38,813 bases of DNA from Actinomycetes bacterium (GCA_024638645.1 JAHEJX010000004.1:40516-79328); one strand, 5' to 3'. Numbered from the stretch's first letter, positions 18,707 through 28,629 are shown. Notes: generated from the sequence alone by a model not told the origin. Numbers and translations: made by a program.

Positions 18707-19911
18707 GAGACGAGTGCGTCCCGGCGGGCGCCGAGAAGGTCGAGCCTGCTGGCGGTGAACCAGGCCACAAGCAGGAGCAGAAAGAATCCGGGGCTGAATC
18801 CAAGGGCGCGGATGAAGATCTGGGCCGCGGCGAGCAACCAAGAGATGGCAAGTAACCAACGAGGAAGGTGGTCGCTCTTGTGAAGCACGGCGAACGCGAC
18901 CAGCAGGATTGCCGTGTCGTGGGAGAGGGCGTGCGGTGAAAGGAGAAGGATGCCTGGCATCGCCACGGCCAAGAGTGCGGGAAGGCGCCCCACTCCGTTG
19001 CGATGCCACAGCCAGACCAGAGCCGCCACCGTCGCCACTGCCAAAGCCCACCCGACCATCACGGGAAGAGACTCGCCGACCCCGAAGGCGTTCTCGAGGA
19101 ACCCAAGCCACGAAACCGAGCTGTAGCCGTTGACTTCGGAATCCACCACGTTGAAATCGCGCGCCGTCTCCCACCAGGTCACCGGCCAGGAGGCCCCAGC
19201 GAACGGGACACCGGACAGATAGAAAGCGAGGCCGCCGACCGTCGCGCCGATAGCCAGCCGCCGCAACCCGACGATGAGCATCAGCCCGATGAGCGGTATG
19301 GCGAGCTGGGGTTTGAACAGGAGCACTGCGAGCATGAGCCCTGCTGCGAATTCGCGGTCATCATGGATGAGGCGCCATGTAGCCACGATCAGCAGCATCG
19401 AAAGCGCCGTATTGGATCCGCCGGTGACGGCGCGCAGCATCGGCCAGAACGAAAGAGCGATCACCGTCGCCAGCAGGGTCCTTCCCTTCAGCCACGGCAA
19501 CATCGGCTCAGCCAGCCTTATGGCAAGAACGAGTAGGCCGAACATCAGAGCCGTGTACAGCAGGTAGGCAGTGCCGTACTCAAACGCGGCCAGAGGAGCG
19601 TGCGCGGCAGCCACCTGGGGCGGATACGCAAAGAAACGAACCGACCCCTTGTCTTCCTGTAGTTCGGCTTGGGCTGCGGCTTGCCGTTCGAAGTCGTAGA
19701 GGTTGTCCCAGTCGCCGTCGGCCGCAATGATCGCGGCACCGTAGAAGGCCGGGAAGTCGCCGCCCACGGTCTGGGCGGGCGCATCGCTGTTGTTCGCCTG
19801 CAAACCAAGGACGACGATGCCGACGGCCATCGCCACCAGGAGGGCGAGCGGGTAGACCGTGAAGCGCCATTGCGTCGCCGCTGCTTGTTCGGACTGGGTA
19901 TCCACTGTCAC
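18703..19911 (-). CDS. GT87-type (DUF2029) membrane glycosyltransferase, copy 1
   Basis: Polytopic membrane protein of 402 residues with roughly ten hydrophobic segments. After the first helix the extracytoplasmic loop carries GGDFPAFYGAA, including the Asp that acts in GT-C enzymes, and the later SVRFFAYPP. GT87 members in mycobacteria transfer mannose from polyprenyl-phosphate-mannose to lipoglycans, so a similar envelope role is likely. The same features recur in the paralogue at 24554-25738 (GGDFPAFFAA, LFFAYPP). It begins with GTG at 19911 (a second GTG two codons later is possible), has no ribosome site, and has TATTGT 3 bases upstream of the first GTG. It is divergent from the APH gene and coupled to a methyltransferase. 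Confidence 0.82.
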   Translation of the reverse strand: MTVDTQSEQAAATQWRFTVYPLALLVAMAVGIVVLGLQANNSDAPAQTVGGDFPAFYGAAIIAADGDWDNLYDFERQAAAQAELQEDKGSVRFFAYPPQVAAAHAPLAAFEYGTAYLLYTALMFGLLVLAIRLAEPMLPWLKGRTLLATVIALSFWPMLRAVTGGSNTALSMLLIVATWRLIHDDREFAAGLMLAVLLFKPQLAIPLIGLMLIVGLRRLAIGATVGGLAFYLSGVPFAGASWPVTWWETARDFNVVDSEVNGYSSVSWLGFLENAFGVGESLPVMVGWALAVATVAALVWLWHRNGVGRLPALLAVAMPGILLLSPHALSHDTAILLVAFAVLHKSDHLPRWLLAISWLLAAAQIFIRALGFSPGFFLLLLVAWFTASRLDLLGARRDALVS

Positions 19912-19974
19912 GCCACAATATCGGCGCCTAGTCCCGGCGCCTGTATAGGGCTACGGGGGTAGCCTCGCGACCTT
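19912..19974. promoter_or_regulatory. Divergent promoter region between GT87 copy 1 and the APH-family gene
   Basis: This 63-base spacer must drive both directions. The minus side has TATTGT at 19920-19915. The plus side has TATAGG within GTATAGGG near 19954 and TAGCCT at 19960-19965, 9 bases from the GTG. Neither gene has a clear Shine-Dalgarno site. Confidence 0.35.
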
Positions 19975-20856
19975 GTGACACCTCCTCCCGCAGATATCCC
20001 CGTCGACCGGGACTTGGCCGCCAGATTGTTGGCCGATCAGCACCGCGACCTCCTTCGACATCGGCTCCGCGTCGAGACTGAAGGTTGGGACAACGTGATA
20101 CTCCGCCTGGGTGACGACCTCGGCTTGCGGATCCCACGCCGTTTGTCGGCGGCCGAGCTCATCGACCACGAACAAAGGTGGCTTCCCGAGCTGGCGCCAC
20201 TTCTCCCGATTCCGATCCCCGCTCCGGTGCGAATCGGCAAACCAACGGTCTACTTCCCGTACTCATGGTCAGTCGTGCCTTGGGTTGAAGGCACCGTCGC
20301 CCTCTACAGCGAGACGGATCCGGTGGAAGCGGGCCGACTTGGCGAATTCCTCGCCGCTCTGCACCACATCAGACTTCCCGAAAACCCACCAACAAACCCA
20401 TATCGGGGAAGACCGCTGGTCGAGCGGGGCGAGCTGTCCTTGCTCCGGTTAGAGGGGGCCGCCACCGAATTGGGGCCCGCACAAGCCGCGGCGACCCGAC
20501 AGCTCCTCGAGCGGGCCTTCGACTTGCCGGTCCTCGGGCCGTCCTCGTGGATACACGGCGATCTCCACTCCAAAAACGTCATAGTCACTGAAGGCCGCAT
20601 CGCTTCGATAATCGATTGGGGTGACGTGTGCGCCGGCGACCGTGCCACCGATCTCGCCGGCCTCTGGATTCTGTTCCCAACCGCAGCTCATGACTCGTTC
20701 TGGTCGAGCTACGGCGAAGTCGACGATGCCGTGTTCACAAGGGCGCGCGCCTGGGCCGTCGCCTTTGGTTTGATGCTCTACGAATCCCACCACGAGGTTG
20801 ACCCGGCCTTTTCCCGAGCCGGTCTGGCCACTATCAGGCGAGCTGTTGCCACCTGA
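19975..20856 (+). CDS. APH-family small-molecule phosphotransferase
   Basis: Kinase-like fold protein of 293 residues (phosphotransferase enzyme family). The catalytic loop is HGDLHSKN (194-201, base Asp196) and the metal-binding segment is IDWGD (213-217). The N-lobe Lys position appears to be Arg52 (LGLRIPRR), as in related subfamilies that phosphorylate antibiotics, sugars or other hydroxyl substrates; the substrate is unknown. The GTG at 19975 has no ribosome site. It is the only plus-strand gene in the left 28 kb, convergent with uvrA (35 bases between stops). There is no resistance context, so calling it an antibiotic-resistance gene is not justified. Confidence 0.85.
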   Translation: MTPPPADIPVDRDLAARLLADQHRDLLRHRLRVETEGWDNVILRLGDDLGLRIPRRLSAAELIDHEQRWLPELAPLLPIPIPAPVRIGKPTVYFPYSWSVVPWVEGTVALYSETDPVEAGRLGEFLAALHHIRLPENPPTNPYRGRPLVERGELSLLRLEGAATELGPAQAAATRQLLERAFDLPVLGPSSWIHGDLHSKNVIVTEGRIASIIDWGDVCAGDRATDLAGLWILFPTAAHDSFWSSYGEVDDAVFTRARAWAVAFGLMLYESHHEVDPAFSRAGLATIRRAVAT

Positions 20857-20891
20857 TTCGTGCTCCGCACTCGGCGTTTCCGCAGGCTGCG

Positions 20892-23714
20892 CTACTGCAG
20901 TATCTCTCGCAGGAACTTGCCCGTGTAGGACTCAGGGACCGCCGCGACGTCCTCCGGAGTCCCCTGGGCAACGATCATGCCGCCCTCGTCTCCGCCTTCT
21001 GGGCCGAGATCGATCACCCAGTCTGCCGACTTGATCACGTCGAGGTTGTGCTCGATAACGACGACGCTGTTTCCGGCGTCGACGAGGCGCTGCAGGACGC
21101 CGAGCAGCTTGCGCACATCTTCGAAGTGCAGGCCGGTTGTCGGTTCATCCAAGATGTAGAACGTGCTGCCCGTGGATCGTTTCCCGAGCTCAGACGACAG
21201 CTTGACCCGCTGCGCCTCACCTCCGGACAGGGTGGGAGCCGGCTGCCCCAGCTTCACGTAGCCGAGGCCGACGTCGTAGATCGTCTGCAGGACTCGAGCA
21301 ATGCGCGGTTGATTCTCGAAGAAGGTCAGCGCCTCCTCGATGGACATATCGAGCACATCGGCAATGGAGCGCCCCTTGAAGCGCACGGACAGCGTGTCGC
21401 GGTTGTAGCGGAGGCCCTTGCACGTCTCGCAGGGTACGTAAACGTCTGGCAGGAAATGCATTTCGATGCGTATCGTCCCGTCGCCTTTGCAGGTCTCACA
21501 TCGACCGCCGGAAACGTTGAACGAGAACCGGCCGGGTTTGTAGCCGCGCATACGTGCGTCTTGGGTGGAAGCAAAGAGCTCGCGAATGCGGTCAAACACT
21601 TTGGTGTAGGTAGCCGGATTGGATCGCGGAGTGCGGCCGATCGGCGACTGATCGATATTGATGACCTTGTCGACGTGCCGTAGGCCGTTGAGACGCCGAT
21701 GTTTGCCGGGGAGAGCTCGTGACCCGTGCAAATCCGAGTGCAGCGCCTTCGACAGGATCTGCTGGACGAGCGAGGACTTGCCACTTCCTGACACACCGGT
21801 TACCGCCGTGAACGTGCCCAGCGGGAATGTCACGTCGATCTTCTTGAGGTTGTTCTCCTCGGCGCCGACGACTGTGATGGACTTGCCGGAGCCGGCCCGC
21901 CGATCCTCGGGGATTGCAATGGAGCGTCGCCCCGCCAGGTAGTCGCCCGTCACCGAATTCGCGGAGCCAAGCAGGGTCTTGACATCGCCGGATACCACGA
22001 TCTCGCCGCCGTGCTCCCCCGCCCCCGGACCGATGTCTACGACATGGTCGGCGACTCGAATCGTCTCTTCGTCGTGCTCAACGACGATCAACGTGTTGCC
22101 CAGATCGCGCAGCCGCAGGAGGGTCTCGATCAAGCGGCGATTGTCACGTTGGTGCAGGCCGATAGACGGCTCATCGAGGATGTATAGGACCCCAACAAGC
22201 CCTGATCCGATCTGGGTCGCCAGCCTGATGCGTTGGGCCTCCCCGCCGGCGAGCGTCGCCGCCGGACGCATCAGTGTCAGGTAGTCCAATCCGACGTCGA
22301 TCAGGAAGTTGAGCCGCTCCCTTATCTCCTTGACGATCGGCGCCGCGATCGTGTTGTCCCGTTCGCTCAGCTGCAATCCCTCGAAGTACGCCGTCGCCCC
22401 TCGGAGGGGAAACGCGGAAACGGTTGCAATGCTTTCTCCGGCAACCGTGACGGCCAGCGAAACCGCGTTGAGCCTTCCGCCCTCGCAAGTCGTGCATGGA
22501 ACCTCGCGCATGTATTGCTGGTACGCGTCACGAGCTCCATCACTCTCCGCATCTCGATAGCGGCGCTCAATCCACGGAATCGGCCCTTCATAAGCCGCTT
22601 GGTAGCGGCGCTTTCGGCCGAATCGATTGGTGTAGGTGACGGTGAACGGCCTCTCTCCCGTGCCATTGAGAAGCAACTGCTGCTGGGCCTTCTCGAGCTT
22701 CGCCCACGGCACATCGAGCGGAATGCCCTCCTCGCCTGCGACCGACTCGATGAGCCGTTGGTAATAGGTCATGCGGTGCCGGCCGGCCCATGGGGCGATT
22801 GCCCCTTCCTCGAGGGTCTTGTCTGGCTGGGGGACGATCAGCGTGCCATCGACCTGGTACCGCGTCCCAAGGCCGTTGCACTCGGGGCACGCACCGTACG
22901 GACTGTTGAACGAGAAGTTGCGAGGCTGCAGCTCCTCGAAGGAATGGCCGCACTGGGAGCAGGCAAAATGCTGGGAAAAAGTGAGCGCCGGGCCGTCAAT
23001 GACGTCGACGATCGCAACCCCATCGGCGAGCCCGAGAGCCGTCTCGAGAGATTCGGTGAGGCGACGCTCTATGCCGTCTTTGCGGACCAGCCTGTCGACG
23101 ACGACCTCGATCGTGTGTTGGTAGTAGCGATCGAGCTTTATGTCCTCGGTCAGATCGCGGACTTCGCCATCGATGCGCGCGCGGGCAAAGCCATCGCGGG
23201 CCAGCTCCTTGAGCATCCCGTCGTACTCGCCTTTGCGTCCTCTGACAACCGGCGCCAGTACCTGGAAGCGGGTGCCTTCCGGCAGGTCGAGGATCTGGTC
23301 GACGATCTGCTGCGGCGTCTGGCGCGACACGGCCGACCCGTCGTTGGGGCAATGGGGTACTCCGATTCGGGCGAAGAGAAGCCGCAGGTAGTCGTGGATC
23401 TCGGTGACGGTGCCGACCGTCGACCTCGGATTGCGGCTTGCCGTCTTCTGATCGATTGAGATGGCGGGAGAGAGCCCCTCGATGAAGTCGACATCGGGCT
23501 TGTCCATCTGCCCGAGAAACTGCCGGGCGTATGCCGAGAGGCTCTCGACATACCGGCGTTGCCCTTCGGCGTAGATCGTGTCGAAGGCGAGCGAGGATTT
23601 GCCAGAGCCAGAAATGCCCGTGAAGACGATGAGCTTGTCGCGCGGCAGCTCCAGATCGACGTTCTTCAGGTTGTGGGCACGCGCTCCGCGTACAACCAGC
23701 TTCTCGATCGCCAC
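20892..23714 (-). CDS. uvrA: Excinuclease ABC subunit A
   Basis: Damage-recognition ATPase of nucleotide excision repair, 940 residues, the normal UvrA length. The first Walker A is GISGSGKS (33-40) and the second GVSGSGKS. There are two zinc modules (CSQC...CPEC and CETC...CETC), two ABC signatures and two Walker B segments ([21 protein letters not shown]). The first signature reads [12 protein letters not shown] where LSGGE is standard; the second is [12 protein letters not shown]. Start GTG at 23714 has GGAGGA about 8 bases upstream. A TACAAT about 44 bases upstream may be the -10. I see no full LexA box. Confidence 0.97.
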   Translation of the reverse strand: MAIEKLVVRGARAHNLKNVDLELPRDKLIVFTGISGSGKSSLAFDTIYAEGQRRYVESLSAYARQFLGQMDKPDVDFIEGLSPAISIDQKTASRNPRSTVGTVTEIHDYLRLLFARIGVPHCPNDGSAVSRQTPQQIVDQILDLPEGTRFQVLAPVVRGRKGEYDGMLKELARDGFARARIDGEVRDLTEDIKLDRYYQHTIEVVVDRLVRKDGIERRLTESLETALGLADGVAIVDVIDGPALTFSQHFACSQCGHSFEELQPRNFSFNSPYGACPECNGLGTRYQVDGTLIVPQPDKTLEEGAIAPWAGRHRMTYYQRLIESVAGEEGIPLDVPWAKLEKAQQQLLLNGTGERPFTVTYTNRFGRKRRYQAAYEGPIPWIERRYRDAESDGARDAYQQYMREVPCTTCEGGRLNAVSLAVTVAGESIATVSAFPLRGATAYFEGLQLSERDNTIAAPIVKEIRERLNFLIDVGLDYLTLMRPAATLAGGEAQRIRLATQIGSGLVGVLYILDEPSIGLHQRDNRRLIETLLRLRDLGNTLIVVEHDEETIRVADHVVDIGPGAGEHGGEIVVSGDVKTLLGSANSVTGDYLAGRRSIAIPEDRRAGSGKSITVVGAEENNLKKIDVTFPLGTFTAVTGVSGSGKSSLVQQILSKALHSDLHGSRALPGKHRRLNGLRHVDKVINIDQSPIGRTPRSNPATYTKVFDRIRELFASTQDARMRGYKPGRFSFNVSGGRCETCKGDGTIRIEMHFLPDVYVPCETCKGLRYNRDTLSVRFKGRSIADVLDMSIEEALTFFENQPRIARVLQTIYDVGLGYVKLGQPAPTLSGGEAQRVKLSSELGKRSTGSTFYILDEPTTGLHFEDVRKLLGVLQRLVDAGNSVVVIEHNLDVIKSADWVIDLGPEGGDEGGMIVAQGTPEDVAAVPESYTGKFLREILQ

Positions 23715-23757
23715 AGTGTTTGTCCTCCGCCTGCGGCCGCGCCATCGGCCGACGGCG

Positions 23758-23763
23758 ATTGTA
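23758..23763 (-). promoter_or_regulatory. Candidate -10 hexamer (TACAAT) for uvrA
   Basis: TACAAT lies 43 bases upstream of the GTG, giving a short leader that contains the GGAGGA ribosome site. The -35 is not clear. A CGAAC half-site sits next to it without the matching GTTCG half. Confidence 0.35.
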
Positions 23764-23804
23764 GTTCGGCGCTGTGACAGAAAATTACATGGGCGTAAGT
23801 GTCG

Positions 23805-24554
23805 TTAGGTGCGGACTTCGCGCTCGGCGGCGACCAGCACGGGAGCCTTTCCGATGCGCATCCGCACTTTCCAAACCTCGATGAGCGAGGTGATGTAACT
23901 CGTAGCCCCCACCCGGCTCGCCAGCCTGTGCTCCCACGTCACCGGTACCTCGACCAAACGGAACCCGGCCTGGCGGGCCATGGCCAGAACCTCCACGTCG
24001 AAAGCCCAGCCATCGAGCTCTGCTTGTTCGAATGCTGCTTCCGCAGCCGCCGCGGAGAACAGCTTGAAGCCACGTTGTGAGTCTTTGATCCCGGGCAGCA
24101 CCATGACCTGAATGAGCCAGTTCCCAACTCGGCCGGCAAAGGAACGCAGCCGCGATTGCGACGACAGTACGTTCGAACCCGGCAAGGCGATCGAGGCAAT
24201 GGCGACGCCTTCTCCGCCGAGCCCGTCGAGAGCGGATGTCAGCGCAGATAGTTCGGCGATGGGCGTCGACCCATCCGCATCCGTGAAGAGGCGTCTGCCC
24301 CCGGTCGCCGCAAGCATTCCCACACGGACCGCGTGTCCCTTGCCGAAGTTGCGCCCTGAGGTGATGACGCGCATCGGAAGGCGATCCTGCCACGACTCCG
24401 CAAGCACAACCGTCCCGTCGGTTGATCCGTCGTCAACGACAAGCACTTCGGCGTCCGTGCCGGAGTCGGCGAGGAATTCACTGATCTCACGCAACGTCTC
24501 GCCGAGACGTTGTTCCTCGTTGTAGGCAGGTATCACGATGCTGTATTCCGGCAT
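23805..24554 (-). CDS. GT2 glycosyltransferase, dolichyl/polyprenyl-phosphate sugar synthase-like
   Basis: Cytoplasmic GT-A enzyme of 249 residues that likely moves a sugar (mannose or glucose) from a nucleotide donor to polyprenyl phosphate. The N-terminus ([13 protein letters not shown]), [10 protein letters not shown] (39-48), [12 protein letters not shown] and the metal-binding DADGST (92-97) match the Dpm1/Alg5 group; VPVTWEHR near 220 is also typical. No membrane helix is evident. The ATG at 24554 shares one base with the stop of the upstream GT87 gene (TGATG), so the two are cotranslated. This fits a donor-maker/donor-user pair. Confidence 0.88.
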   Translation of the reverse strand: MPEYSIVIPAYNEEQRLGETLREISEFLADSGTDAEVLVVDDGSTDGTVVLAESWQDRLPMRVITSGRNFGKGHAVRVGMLAATGGRRLFTDADGSTPIAELSALTSALDGLGGEGVAIASIALPGSNVLSSQSRLRSFAGRVGNWLIQVMVLPGIKDSQRGFKLFSAAAAEAAFEQAELDGWAFDVEVLAMARQAGFRLVEVPVTWEHRLASRVGATSYITSLIEVWKVRMRIGKAPVLVAAEREVRT

Positions 24555-25738
24555 CAGTGCGCGCTCGCAATCTCAGGAACAGCCTGCGGTGCCTTGACGA
24601 GGTCGGCGAGGGATCGCAGCAGCACTGCCGCGAGCACCACCACGAGAATGGTTGTATTGATCAAAGGCGCCGTTGCGGCATAGAGCCAGCCGGCTGCGAA
24701 CACTCCAGTCATCAGCTGTCTATCGACCCTTCCCCGTGCCGTCAACAGCAATATCGTGACTGCGACGACCCCGGCTTCGTAGAAGAGCGACTGAGGCGCA
24801 ATGAGAATCAGACCGGCGCCAGCAACTGCATAGCGACTCAGCGGATCGTCAACTGCCCGCCGCCAGCACCAGGCCAGCCCGACCATCCCGCCCACTCCGA
24901 CAGCCAAACCGAGAAGTTGCCCCACATCTCCGCCGACTCCCGTGAGATGTTCGATGTACCCGGGCAGTGAAACGAAAAGATGACCGTTGACGCCTGCGTT
25001 GATATCACGAAACGCAGTCGCCTGTTCCCACCACGGACCGACCCACCCGAGCCCGAGCGCTGCGGCGCCTCCGAGATAGAGGCCGATCCATGTCGCTCCC
25101 GCCCCGGCCACGACGCGCCACCGGCCGCTAACCACAACAAGCAAGAACAGCGGCACTCCGTACTGCGGCTTGTAGGCCATCAGCCCGACGGCCACTCCCG
25201 CCAACACCTCTTTGCCAGACCATTCGGCGCGGGCGGCGGCGACGAACAGGAGCATCGTGAACAACGTGTTCTGTCCGCCGATGAGCGAGGCTGTAACCGG
25301 CTGAAACAACACCACGGCGGCCAACGTGGCCACCCAGTAACGGCGCACGAACTCACTCATCGGCCGGAGCATCCAAACCAGCGCAAATGCCGCCGCCGCC
25401 ATGGCAAGCATCTGCACGATGTAGGCCGCTCGATATCCGAACGGGGCCACAACGGAATATCCGGCGGCCACAAATGGCGGATATGCGAAGAAGAGGTAGC
25501 CGCCCTCGTTGGCGATGAGCCCTTCTTGAGCCGCCTGCTGGACCGCCGGGTCGTACAAGCCTTCGTAGCCCGACTCCGCCACGATTTCTCCTGCGGCAAA
25601 GAAGGCCGGGAAGTCTCCCCCGAGCTGGCCGTCCTCCATGGAGCCGACCATGGCTCCCACAACCGCTACCAGCGCCAGCGTCATCAGGACTGCGATGGGA
25701 ATGACCGTGGTTCGGAAATGGTGTTTGGACGTAGACAA
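24554..25738 (-). CDS. GT87-type (DUF2029) membrane glycosyltransferase, copy 2
   Basis: Polytopic membrane protein of 394 residues, paralogous to the gene at 18703-19911. The loop after the first helix has GGDFPAFFAAGEIV with the candidate catalytic Asp, then LFFAYPPFVAAGYS; about ten membrane segments follow. It begins at TTG (25738-25736) with GAGG about 8 bases upstream. The coupled GT2 gene probably supplies its polyprenyl-phosphate-sugar donor. The product is likely a cell-envelope polysaccharide or lipoglycan; the acceptor is unknown. Confidence 0.82.
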   Translation of the reverse strand: MSTSKHHFRTTVIPIAVLMTLALVAVVGAMVGSMEDGQLGGDFPAFFAAGEIVAESGYEGLYDPAVQQAAQEGLIANEGGYLFFAYPPFVAAGYSVVAPFGYRAAYIVQMLAMAAAAFALVWMLRPMSEFVRRYWVATLAAVVLFQPVTASLIGGQNTLFTMLLFVAAARAEWSGKEVLAGVAVGLMAYKPQYGVPLFLLVVVSGRWRVVAGAGATWIGLYLGGAAALGLGWVGPWWEQATAFRDINAGVNGHLFVSLPGYIEHLTGVGGDVGQLLGLAVGVGGMVGLAWCWRRAVDDPLSRYAVAGAGLILIAPQSLFYEAGVVAVTILLLTARGRVDRQLMTGVFAAGWLYAATAPLINTTILVVVLAAVLLRSLADLVKAPQAVPEIASAH

Positions 25739-25972
25739 GCAAGACCTCGAGAGCTGGTAAGCACGTTATCGGATGTCTGGAGACGGCACTGTATGGGTCA
25801 CAGTCGGTATCTCGTATCTCTTCTCGCTCATCCCGCCAAGACAGCACTTCAAGGTGAATCTCAAAAGCAAACCGGCGTACGGCTCAGTTTGGGCCGAATT
25901 GAACTCACTCCAGCCGAGTTTTCGGAGCAAACTCGAGCGGCTTTTTATCAGCCGAATTCCATTCGGTTCATA
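25739..25972. other. Non-coding gap between uvrB and GT87 copy 2, with small hairpins
   Basis: No gene on either strand. Close after the uvrB stop the minus strand can form CCGAAT-GGA-ATTCGG (25952-25966), then GGCT...AGCC enclosing an A-rich loop, then GAGTTT...AAACTC. Any of these could end uvrB transcripts. The promoter of the GT87-GT2 pair should be at the right-hand part of the transcript direction, near 25750-25800, but I cannot pick one. Confidence 0.4.
25807..25820. repeat. Two tandem GTATCTC heptamers
   Basis: An exact duplication of GTATCTC between uvrB and GT87 copy 2. It is the shortest locus of the intergenic heptamer family. Confidence 0.45.
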
Positions 25973-28015
25973 TCAAGCCGCGCCATCCATCAATTCGCGG
26001 TGTTCGCGGCGGAGTTCGTTCACCTCGTCGCGCAGCCGAGCTGCGTACTCGAAGCGGAGCTCCCCGGCCGCCTCGTGCATCTCTTCCTCGAGACTCTGGA
26101 TGAGTCGAGCCAAGTCGTCGGCTGAAAGGTCTAGTGGTTCCCTGCTGCGCAGCTCGCGAGCTCTGCGATCCCCAGTGTTCGAATCGCCGGAGCCGACGAG
26201 TTCGAGGATGTCGCTGATTCGCTTCCGGATCGTCTGCGGGTCAATGCCATGTGCCGTGTTGAACTCAACCTGGAGCCGTCTTCTCCGATTTGTCTCGTTG
26301 ATGGCGTGCTGCATGGAATCGGTCACGGCATCTGCATACATGATGACCTGACCCTCTACGTTGCGGGCCGCGCGGCCAATGGTCTGAATGAGGCTGGTTT
26401 GCGATCGCAGGAAACCTTCTTTGTCCGCGTCGAGGATCGCCACCAGGCTCACCTCGGGAAGGTCGAGGCCCTCGCGCAACAGGTTGACGCCGATCAGCAC
26501 GTCATATTCACCCAAACGAAGTTCCCTGAGGATCTGAACTCGTTCCAGGGTGTCGATGTCTGAGTGGAGGTAGCGGGCCTTGACGCCGAGCTCGAGAAGG
26601 TAGTCGGTGAGGTCTTCAGCCATTTTCTTCGTGAGGGTGGTGACGAGGACCCGCTGGTCCTGTTCTGCCCTTCCCTGAATCTCGCCGACCAAGTCATCAA
26701 TCTGGCCTTTCGTTGGTCGAGTGACGACTTCAGGGTCGACGAGCCCGGTGGGCCGAATGACTTGCTCCACCACTTGGTCCGACACGTCGAGCTCCCACTT
26801 GCTCGGCGTTGCCGACAACAGGAGGACCTGCCCGCTGACGTCGTACCACTCGTCGAAGGTCAGCGGCCGGTTGTCGCGCGCAGAGGGCAGTCGAAATCCG
26901 TGCTCGACGAGCATGTCTTTGCGGCTCCGATCACCGGCGTACTGTCCGTGGATTTGAGGGATCGTCACGTGCGACTCGTCGATAACCGTCACGAAGTCGT
27001 CCGGGAAGTAGTCGAGCAGGCAATAGGGTCGCTGCCCGGGAGACCGACCATCGAGGTGCATCGAATAGTTCTCGATGCCGCTGCAGAACCCCACCTCGCG
27101 CATCATCTCCATGTCGTATGAGGTGCGCATCCGGAGGCGTTGCGCTTCGAGCATCTTTCCTTGTTTCTCCAGCTCGGCAAGGCGCTCGGCAAGCTCGACT
27201 TCGATATCACCGAGGGCCCGCAACATGCGGTCACGGTCGGTTACGTAGTGAGTTGCCGGATACACGAATAGCTCGTGCAGCTCCTCGAGAACCTCACCCG
27301 TGACTGGGTTCATACGGAGAATCCGCTCGATTTCGTCGCCGAAGTACTCGACGCGATAGATGAACTCGTCGTATGTGGGAAAGACCTCGAGCGTGTCGCC
27401 CTTCAGCCTGAACTTGCCGCGTACCAGGTTGATTTCGTTGCGTTCGTACTGGATGTCGACGAGGCGCCGAACCACATTTTGCATTGGGTATTCGACACCG
27501 GTGTGAACGCGCAGAAGCTGGCCTTCGTACTGCTCTGGCGAGCCGAGGCCGTAGATGGCCGAAACCGAAGCCACGATGATGACGTCGCGGCGCGTCAGCA
27601 GTGCTGCTGTTGCCGAGTGGCGAAGGCGATCGATCTCGTCGTTGACGGTCGACTCCTTCTCGATATAGGTGTCCGACTGAGGTATGTATGCCTCGGGCTG
27701 GTAGTAGTCGTAATAGCTGACGAAGTACTCGACACGGTTGTTCGGGAAGAATTCTCGAAACTCGTTGGCCAGCTGGGCAGCCAGTGCCTTGTTCGGAGCG
27801 AGCACGAGCGTCGGTCGCTGCACTTTCTCGACGACCCAAGCGATCGTCGCCGATTTGCCCGAGCCGGTGATGCCCATGAGTGACTGGAACCGATCACCCC
27901 GCACCAGACCTTCTGCGAGCTTGGCAATGGCTTGCGGCTGATCGCCCGCAGGCTGGAAATCTGATTTGAGAAGGAATGGCTCCACCAGAGCCAGGCTACC
28001 GGGTGGCTGCGACAA
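25973..28015 (-). CDS. uvrB: Excinuclease ABC subunit B
   Basis: Helicase-like subunit that verifies damage and recruits UvrC. It has 680 residues. Walker A is GITGSGKS (48-55); the damage-probing beta-hairpin region is [21 protein letters not shown] near 105; helicase motifs include the DESH box ([12 protein letters not shown]), [10 protein letters not shown] and QTIGRAARN; the C-terminal UVR domain ([22 protein letters not shown]) binds UvrC. I use the TTG at 28015, three bases after the coaE stop; a GTG at codon 11 would give a start closer to the E. coli protein, and neither has a strong ribosome site. It is cotranscribed with coaE. Confidence 0.96.
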   Translation of the reverse strand: MSQPPGSLALVEPFLLKSDFQPAGDQPQAIAKLAEGLVRGDRFQSLMGITGSGKSATIAWVVEKVQRPTLVLAPNKALAAQLANEFREFFPNNRVEYFVSYYDYYQPEAYIPQSDTYIEKESTVNDEIDRLRHSATAALLTRRDVIIVASVSAIYGLGSPEQYEGQLLRVHTGVEYPMQNVVRRLVDIQYERNEINLVRGKFRLKGDTLEVFPTYDEFIYRVEYFGDEIERILRMNPVTGEVLEELHELFVYPATHYVTDRDRMLRALGDIEVELAERLAELEKQGKMLEAQRLRMRTSYDMEMMREVGFCSGIENYSMHLDGRSPGQRPYCLLDYFPDDFVTVIDESHVTIPQIHGQYAGDRSRKDMLVEHGFRLPSARDNRPLTFDEWYDVSGQVLLLSATPSKWELDVSDQVVEQVIRPTGLVDPEVVTRPTKGQIDDLVGEIQGRAEQDQRVLVTTLTKKMAEDLTDYLLELGVKARYLHSDIDTLERVQILRELRLGEYDVLIGVNLLREGLDLPEVSLVAILDADKEGFLRSQTSLIQTIGRAARNVEGQVIMYADAVTDSMQHAINETNRRRRLQVEFNTAHGIDPQTIRKRISDILELVGSGDSNTGDRRARELRSREPLDLSADDLARLIQSLEEEMHEAAGELRFEYAARLRDEVNELRREHRELMDGAA

Positions 28016-28018
28016 GAA

Positions 28019-28606
28019 CTACGCCGCCAGTTGCTCCCACAGCTCGCCGACCGCAGCTGCGAGATCCTCGAGGGTGCCCGTGTTGGCAATCACCCAGTCG
28101 GCTGCCTCGTGGTAAGCATGCTCATCGGGCTGCGCCGCCGCCCGCACTTCCGCGTCCGCACGATCCACACCTCGGAGAACGGCTCGATCGACGCGCATCG
28201 CCGCCGGGGCATCGACCAATACCCGCACCCAGCCCTCCCCCACGAAGTCTCGAGGAATCGGCATCTCCAGGGCGATGGGCTCCTCTGTCGACTCAGCAAC
28301 GATGGACCGTATGCGAGAACGGATATGTGGGTGAGTCATCGCTTCCAACTCAGCGAGCGCAGCAGGATCAGCGAAGACGATGGCGGCGAGCCTGGTGCGG
28401 CTCACCTCTCCCGAGTCGATTACCTGAGGCCAGCGCTCGGCGACGGCAGCAAATGCCTCACCGGCGGAGGCCAGCACGAGATGACCGAGCTTGTCCGCCT
28501 CGATGATCTTCGCTCCCCGCTCGGCAAGGAGGTTCGCCACTGTGGACTTGCCTGAGCCGATCCCGCCGAAGACGACGACTCGCAGCGGATTACCCATCTC
28601 AGCCAT
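28019..28606 (-). CDS. coaE: Dephospho-CoA kinase
   Basis: Last step of coenzyme A synthesis (ATP plus dephospho-CoA). It has 195 residues from the ATG at 28606; a second ATG three codons later is possible. The P-loop is GGIGSGKST (14-22), followed by ADKLGH near 37 (the conserved acidic residue of the family) and THPHIRSRIR near 90. coaE next to uvrB is a usual actinobacterial neighbourhood. There is no ribosome site; TACAGT lies 6 bases upstream of the ATG, pointing to a leaderless transcript divergent from the kinase gene. Confidence 0.93.
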   Translation of the reverse strand: MAEMGNPLRVVVFGGIGSGKSTVANLLAERGAKIIEADKLGHLVLASAGEAFAAVAERWPQVIDSGEVSRTRLAAIVFADPAALAELEAMTHPHIRSRIRSIVAESTEEPIALEMPIPRDFVGEGWVRVLVDAPAAMRVDRAVLRGVDRADAEVRAAAQPDEHAYHEAADWVIANTGTLEDLAAAVGELWEQLAA

Positions 28607-28612
28607 GAGGCG

Positions 28613-28622
28613 ACTGTACCCT
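28613..28622. promoter_or_regulatory. Back-to-back -10 hexamers sharing one TA (coaE and histidine kinase)
   Basis: ACTGTACCCT reads as TACAGT on the minus strand (28618-28613, 6 bases before the coaE ATG) and TACCCT on the plus strand (28617-28622, 7 bases before the kinase ATG). The two hexamers share the self-complementary TA at 28617-28618. The whole intergenic spacer is 23 bases and has no ribosome site, so both transcripts would be leaderless and each -35 region would lie in the other gene. Confidence 0.5.
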
Positions 28623-28629
28623 TCCGCCA

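Noticed and set aside
19975..20856. Aminoglycoside resistance gene
   Set aside because: The APH fold is clear, but substrate residues are not diagnostic and there is no mobile or resistance context.
22233..23459. Plus-strand open frame (408 codons) opposite uvrA
   Set aside because: Antisense shadow of a highly conserved gene; no recognisable protein motif.
23746..23768. Possible LexA/SOS box upstream of uvrA
   Set aside because: Only one CGAAC half-site is present; the matching GTTCG half is missing.
24980..26125. Plus-strand open frame (381 codons) spanning GT87 copy 2, the gap and the end of uvrB
   Set aside because: Covers two genes and a repeat in antisense; Arg- and His-rich with no domain.
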